Assembly: GCA_030673585.1 (NCBI GenBank)
Contig: DAOVIU010000014.1
Location: forward strand, 1 to 10,111
DNA: 10,111 nucleotides
Reading direction: 5' to 3'
Source: Pseudomonadota bacterium
GTDB taxonomy: Bacteria > Desulfobacterota > BSN033 > G020346125
Under the pieces are notes generated by a model. The model was given only the letters and a program-made list of their open reading frames with translations, was not told the DNA's origin and searched no databases. Each line of letters starts with the position of its first letter. Within the stretch, counting starts at the first letter, position 1. The position numbers and the translations under genes were made by a program. Positions 7,787-10,111 of the stretch are shown in pieces.

Positions 7787-8215
7787 TTAACCCCCTTCAT
7801 TTCCCATTATCTGTACGGTGACCCTTCTCCTTCGAGGACGATTATCGAAATCCAACAGGACTATTTGCTGCCATGTACCCAGGAGCACTTTCCCCCCTCT
7901 TATGGGGATAATTAAAGAGGGCCCCAAAATTGCGGCCCTTACATGGGAATATCCGTTTCCGTCTCCCCACCTTCTATCGTGTTCGTAGGGGATATCCTTC
8001 GGTGCTAACCTTTCGATGGCCTTTCTCAGGTCATTGACCACACCAGACTCAAATTCTATGGTGGTCAAAGCCGCGGTCGACCCCGGAATGAACAAAGCCA
8101 TATTACCATCTTGAATCCCGGATTGCAATACCCCCTCTTGAACCTGACGGCTGATATCGATGATGTCGTTTTGGCCGGTGGTCTTGAATTCTAGCTCTGA
8201 AGATACGATTTTCAT
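7787..8215 (-). CDS. yjbQ: YjbQ/UPF0047-family protein (secondary thiamine-phosphate-synthase-like)
   Basis: 142 residues, close to the family's usual 135-140. Family signatures are FIPGSTAALTTIE (42-54), YEHD (77-80), GYSHVRAAILGPS (88-100), IPIRGGKVLLGTWQQI (103-118) and the terminal LDFDNRPRRRRV (121-132). The strand after the first signature reads GSTAAL where many members have HTTAG; I believe this is a recurrent subfamily variant. E. coli YjbQ has been reported to have weak thiamine phosphate synthase activity, and the true role is unsettled. The ATG overlaps the sirtuin stop by four bases (ATGA), and phoH begins immediately after its TAA, so it is embedded in the operon. I know of no direct functional tie between YjbQ and PhoH. 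Confidence 0.92.
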   Translation of the reverse strand: MKIVSSELEFKTTGQNDIIDISRQVQEGVLQSGIQDGNMALFIPGSTAALTTIEFESGVVNDLRKAIERLAPKDIPYEHDRRWGDGNGYSHVRAAILGPSLIIPIRGGKVLLGTWQQIVLLDFDNRPRRRRVTVQIMGNEGG

Positions 8216-8976
8216 CTCTCCTGCAACTCCTTTTGGACCCTCACCCTTTTAACGATTTCGGGAATCGTCGTGGTACAAGGCCCCAAGATACTGTAATCTG
8301 ATATGGGGCGGCTTAGGGATGTCTCCTCCAGGTTTATCTCCGCTACAGCGGCTCCATGGGCCTTTGCCAACCTCGGAATGTCGGCCGCGGGCAGAACCGC
8401 TGCGGAAGTTCCAATAACCAACACCAAATCGCACGATTGAGCTTCGTAGGAAGCCATGGCATAGGCCTCTCTGGGAATAGGCTCTCCAAAAAAGATGACA
8501 TCGGGTTTAAACAAGGTCTCACAATTCGGACATTTCGGTGGGAGCTGTTGCAAGGAGAACATGGAGATTTCCCTCTTGAGCCCGCAATCGAGACAGGAGA
8601 GGAACCGGTGGGTGCCATGGAATTCGATAACGTTTTTGCTCCCGGCAGCCTGGTGGAGGCCATCCACGTTTTGGGTAACCACGGAGCTGATCAACCCCAT
8701 CTCCTCCATCAATGCCAACCCCCGATGAGCGGGGTTGGGCTTCGCCTTGATGATAAGCTTCAGCATTTCCCTCAGCATGACCCAGACCTTCTCCGGCTGC
8801 GCCCTGAAGGCATCAATATGGGCGTATTCCTCCGGGTCGTATTTGCTCCAGAGCCCCCCCTCACTCCTAAAATCGGGGATTCCACTTTCCACCGAAATCC
8901 CAGCCCCGGTAAGGGCAATGGTCTTTTTTGCATGAAGGATATCGTGAGCCGCCCTGTTGATGGGTTCCTCTTGCAC
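8212..8976 (-). CDS. cobB: Sir2-family NAD-dependent protein deacylase (sirtuin)
   Basis: 254 residues, a normal bacterial sirtuin that removes acetyl or other acyl groups from lysines using NAD+ in the cytosol. NAD-binding motifs are GAGIS (24-28), GIPDFRS (32-38), TQNVDGLH (101-108), GTSAAVLPA (189-197) and INLE (214-217). The catalytic histidine is H120 in FHG. A structural zinc site is formed by C128, C131, C149 and C152. The Tyr-x-x-Arg pair that marks desuccinylase/demalonylase (SIRT5-like, CobB) members is not evident at the expected place, which reads KVWVMLREM (63-71). Deacetylation or another specificity is more likely, by inference. The GTG start (8974-8976) has a GGTGGGA purine site upstream and follows the peptidase stop by 14 bases. 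The TGA overlaps the yjbQ ATG. The symbol indicates family membership rather than proven orthology. Confidence 0.94.
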   Translation of the reverse strand: MQEEPINRAAHDILHAKKTIALTGAGISVESGIPDFRSEGGLWSKYDPEEYAHIDAFRAQPEKVWVMLREMLKLIIKAKPNPAHRGLALMEEMGLISSVVTQNVDGLHQAAGSKNVIEFHGTHRFLSCLDCGLKREISMFSLQQLPPKCPNCETLFKPDVIFFGEPIPREAYAMASYEAQSCDLVLVIGTSAAVLPAADIPRLAKAHGAAVAEINLEETSLSRPISDYSILGPCTTTIPEIVKRVRVQKELQER

Positions 8977-8990
8977 GCCTCATCCCACCG

Positions 8991-9956
8991 TTATCTTGAA
9001 ATATCCTTAAAGGCCGGGATGGCCCCAAGTCCATCAGCCCTTTGGACGGATCGCGTGACAGCATGGATCAACGCCACTTCGGCAAGGATGCCCACGGTAT
9101 TCACATCGGCCTCTTTTTTCCCGAGGGAGAGGGCGAAGATGATATCTCCGTCGAACGTGGTATGGAGGGGGGAAATGGTTTTGGCCAACCCACTATGAGC
9201 CAGTCGGATCACCTTTTTCAAATCCTCCCTGCATAGCTGGACATCGGTGGCAATAATTCCCAGGGTGGTGTTGAGGAACCCGAATCGTCTCCTGATGGTT
9301 CCCTCCATTATGCGTTTCGATGAATCGGCTAGCCGCTTGCTCTTTTCCGATACCCTGGCCCCAGCCAAGATCTTACCACTGGAAGGGTCGATGACGTCCC
9401 CGAAGGCGTTGACCACGACGAGAGCTCCCACCGTTGCCCCATGCTCCGATTTCATGCTCGCCGTTCCTATCCCGCCTTTCATCCCTCGTTTGACACCGAA
9501 AAGCTTTCCCACCGTGGCCCCTGTCCCCGCCCCAAAACTTCCCTCCTCAATTCTATCTTTCCGAGCATTTATACACGCCTTATAGCCCATCTCGGTATCT
9601 GGGCGTACCCGGTGGTCTCCGATACCAAGATCAAAGATAACAGCAGCGGGAACAATGGGGACCGTGGTGACGCCGACATCGAATCCAATCCCCCTTTCCT
9701 CCAGGAATCTCATCACGCCGCCAGCGGCGTCTAAACCGAAGGCACTCCCGCCCGAGAGGCAAACTCCGTGAATTCGATCCACCAGATGACCCGGGGACAG
9801 GGCATCCATCTGTCTAGTCCCCGTGGCGGTCCCCCACATATCCACGGCTGCACGGGCTCCTGACTCGCAGAGGACAACGGTACAGCCCGTTAAGGCTTCG
9901 AAGTGGGAAAAATGGCCCACCCGTATGCCGCTCACATCCGTTAACGCATCGTTCAT
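8991..9956 (-). CDS. P1-family (DmpA/S58-type) N-terminal-nucleophile peptidase
   Basis: 321 residues, similar in length to short DmpA/BapA-family aminopeptidases. These autocleave to expose a Ser/Thr nucleophile and act on N-terminal residues of small peptides or amides. Visible family features are LTDVSGIRVGH (5-15), the GCTVVL segment (24-29), CLSGGSAFGLDAAGGV (66-81), GAGTGATVGK (142-151), the GGIGTAS segment (161-167) and VGALVVVNAFGDV (176-188). The probable self-cleavage site is Asn229-Thr230 in FLNTTLGIIATD (227-238), making Thr230 the nucleophile. Mycobacterial relatives also use threonine. No signal peptide is seen, so it is probably cytosolic. The ATG (9954-9956) has GGAGGG six bases upstream. 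It is the first gene of the seven-gene minus-strand run, and a hairpin covers its ribosome-binding site. The substrate cannot be read from sequence. Confidence 0.93.
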   Translation of the reverse strand: MNDALTDVSGIRVGHFSHFEALTGCTVVLCESGARAAVDMWGTATGTRQMDALSPGHLVDRIHGVCLSGGSAFGLDAAGGVMRFLEERGIGFDVGVTTVPIVPAAVIFDLGIGDHRVRPDTEMGYKACINARKDRIEEGSFGAGTGATVGKLFGVKRGMKGGIGTASMKSEHGATVGALVVVNAFGDVIDPSSGKILAGARVSEKSKRLADSSKRIMEGTIRRRFGFLNTTLGIIATDVQLCREDLKKVIRLAHSGLAKTISPLHTTFDGDIIFALSLGKKEADVNTVGILAEVALIHAVTRSVQRADGLGAIPAFKDISR

Positions 9957-9958
9957 GC

Positions 9959-9980
9959 CAAACCCTCCAGGGAGAGTTTG
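9959..9980 (-). promoter_or_regulatory. Inverted repeat covering the ribosome-binding site of the peptidase gene
   Basis: The mRNA-sense strand reads CAAACTCTC, then CCTG, then GAGGGTTTG. This gives a nine-pair stem (one G-U wobble) with a four-base loop, ending three bases before the ATG. The GGAGGG ribosome-binding site (complement of 9963-9968) forms most of the right arm and would be masked when the stem is folded. There is no T-run after it, so it is not an intrinsic terminator. A translational control role is inference. Confidence 0.45.
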
Positions 9981-10059
9981 ATGTCGGGTTTTTCTTCCGT
10001 TTACCGATTATCTCCCATACGAAAAAAGGGGATTGTGCCTATGGACATGAGGGATTCAA

Positions 10060-10088
10060 AAACTAACAGAATTGGTTTATATTGTCAA
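10060..10088 (-). promoter_or_regulatory. Candidate sigma-70 promoter for the seven-gene operon
   Basis: On the minus strand a perfect -35 TTGACA (complement of 10083-10088) is followed by 17 bases and TAGTTT (complement of 10060-10065; 3 of 6 to the -10). A TGn extended -10 (TGT) is directly before it. Transcription would start near 10053, leaving a leader of nearly 100 bases before the peptidase ATG at 9956. The perfect -35, optimal spacing and extended -10 offset the weak -10 hexamer. Confidence 0.5.
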
Positions 10089-10111
10089 ACTACGGGGAAA
10101 CGAGAGTCTCC

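Noticed and set aside
8356..9198. 280-codon plus-strand frame opposite the sirtuin and peptidase genes
   Set aside because: Antisense to two secure genes, spans their junction, and has no family-like motif.
10041..10111. Possible plus-strand gene start (ATG at 10041, open to the window edge)
   Set aside because: Only 23 codons are visible with nothing recognisable, and it would run across the candidate minus-strand promoter at 10060-10088. It cannot be judged from this window.

Overview
The window is an ordinary-looking bacterial chromosome segment of roughly 50% GC. It is densely packed with genes, uses clear Shine-Dalgarno sites and has many GTG/TTG starts. No mobile element, CRISPR array, rRNA or tRNA was seen. 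The order phoH - 7TM-HD phosphodiesterase - ybeY - corC resembles Deltaproteobacteria/Desulfobacterota-type lineages and fits neither the enteric ybeZ-ybeY-ybeX order nor the Bacillus phoH-yqfF-ybeY-cdd order exactly. That taxonomic suggestion is an inference from gene order and protein style.

Left (1-1543, minus strand): a Trk potassium-uptake unit. trkA is complete and overlaps by one base the start of a trkH-like gene that runs off the left edge. A roughly 400-base divergent intergenic region (1544-1939) follows, with a candidate extended -10 promoter facing right.

Middle (1940-3129, plus strand): a translationally coupled pair. One gene is a small integral-membrane methyltransferase of the isoprenylcysteine/phospholipid methyltransferase type. 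The other is a short RIO/WaaP-like protein-kinase-fold protein. Its stop codon overlaps the stop codon of the convergent corC-like gene.

Right (3126-9956, minus strand): seven tightly spaced genes read as one operon from a candidate promoter at 10060-10088. In order they are a P1-family (DmpA-type) peptidase, a Sir2 deacylase, a YjbQ/UPF0047 protein, PhoH (YbeZ) ATPase, a 7TM-HD (PgpH/YqfF-type) cyclic-di-AMP phosphodiesterase, YbeY endoribonuclease and a cytosolic CorC/HlyC-type CBS-pair protein. The last four are a known conserved core for rRNA maturation, RNA metabolism, c-di-AMP turnover and ion homeostasis. The first three look like a lineage-specific extension.

The most useful oddities are two apparent frame problems. 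The good ribosome-binding site and ATG of the corC-like gene lie one base out of frame with its coding sequence, at a four-base homopolymer. The phosphodiesterase carries a 47-residue low-complexity tail that overlaps ybeY by 104 bases, also downstream of a four-base homopolymer. I found no convincing entirely new system; the methyltransferase-kinase pair is the least characterised part.
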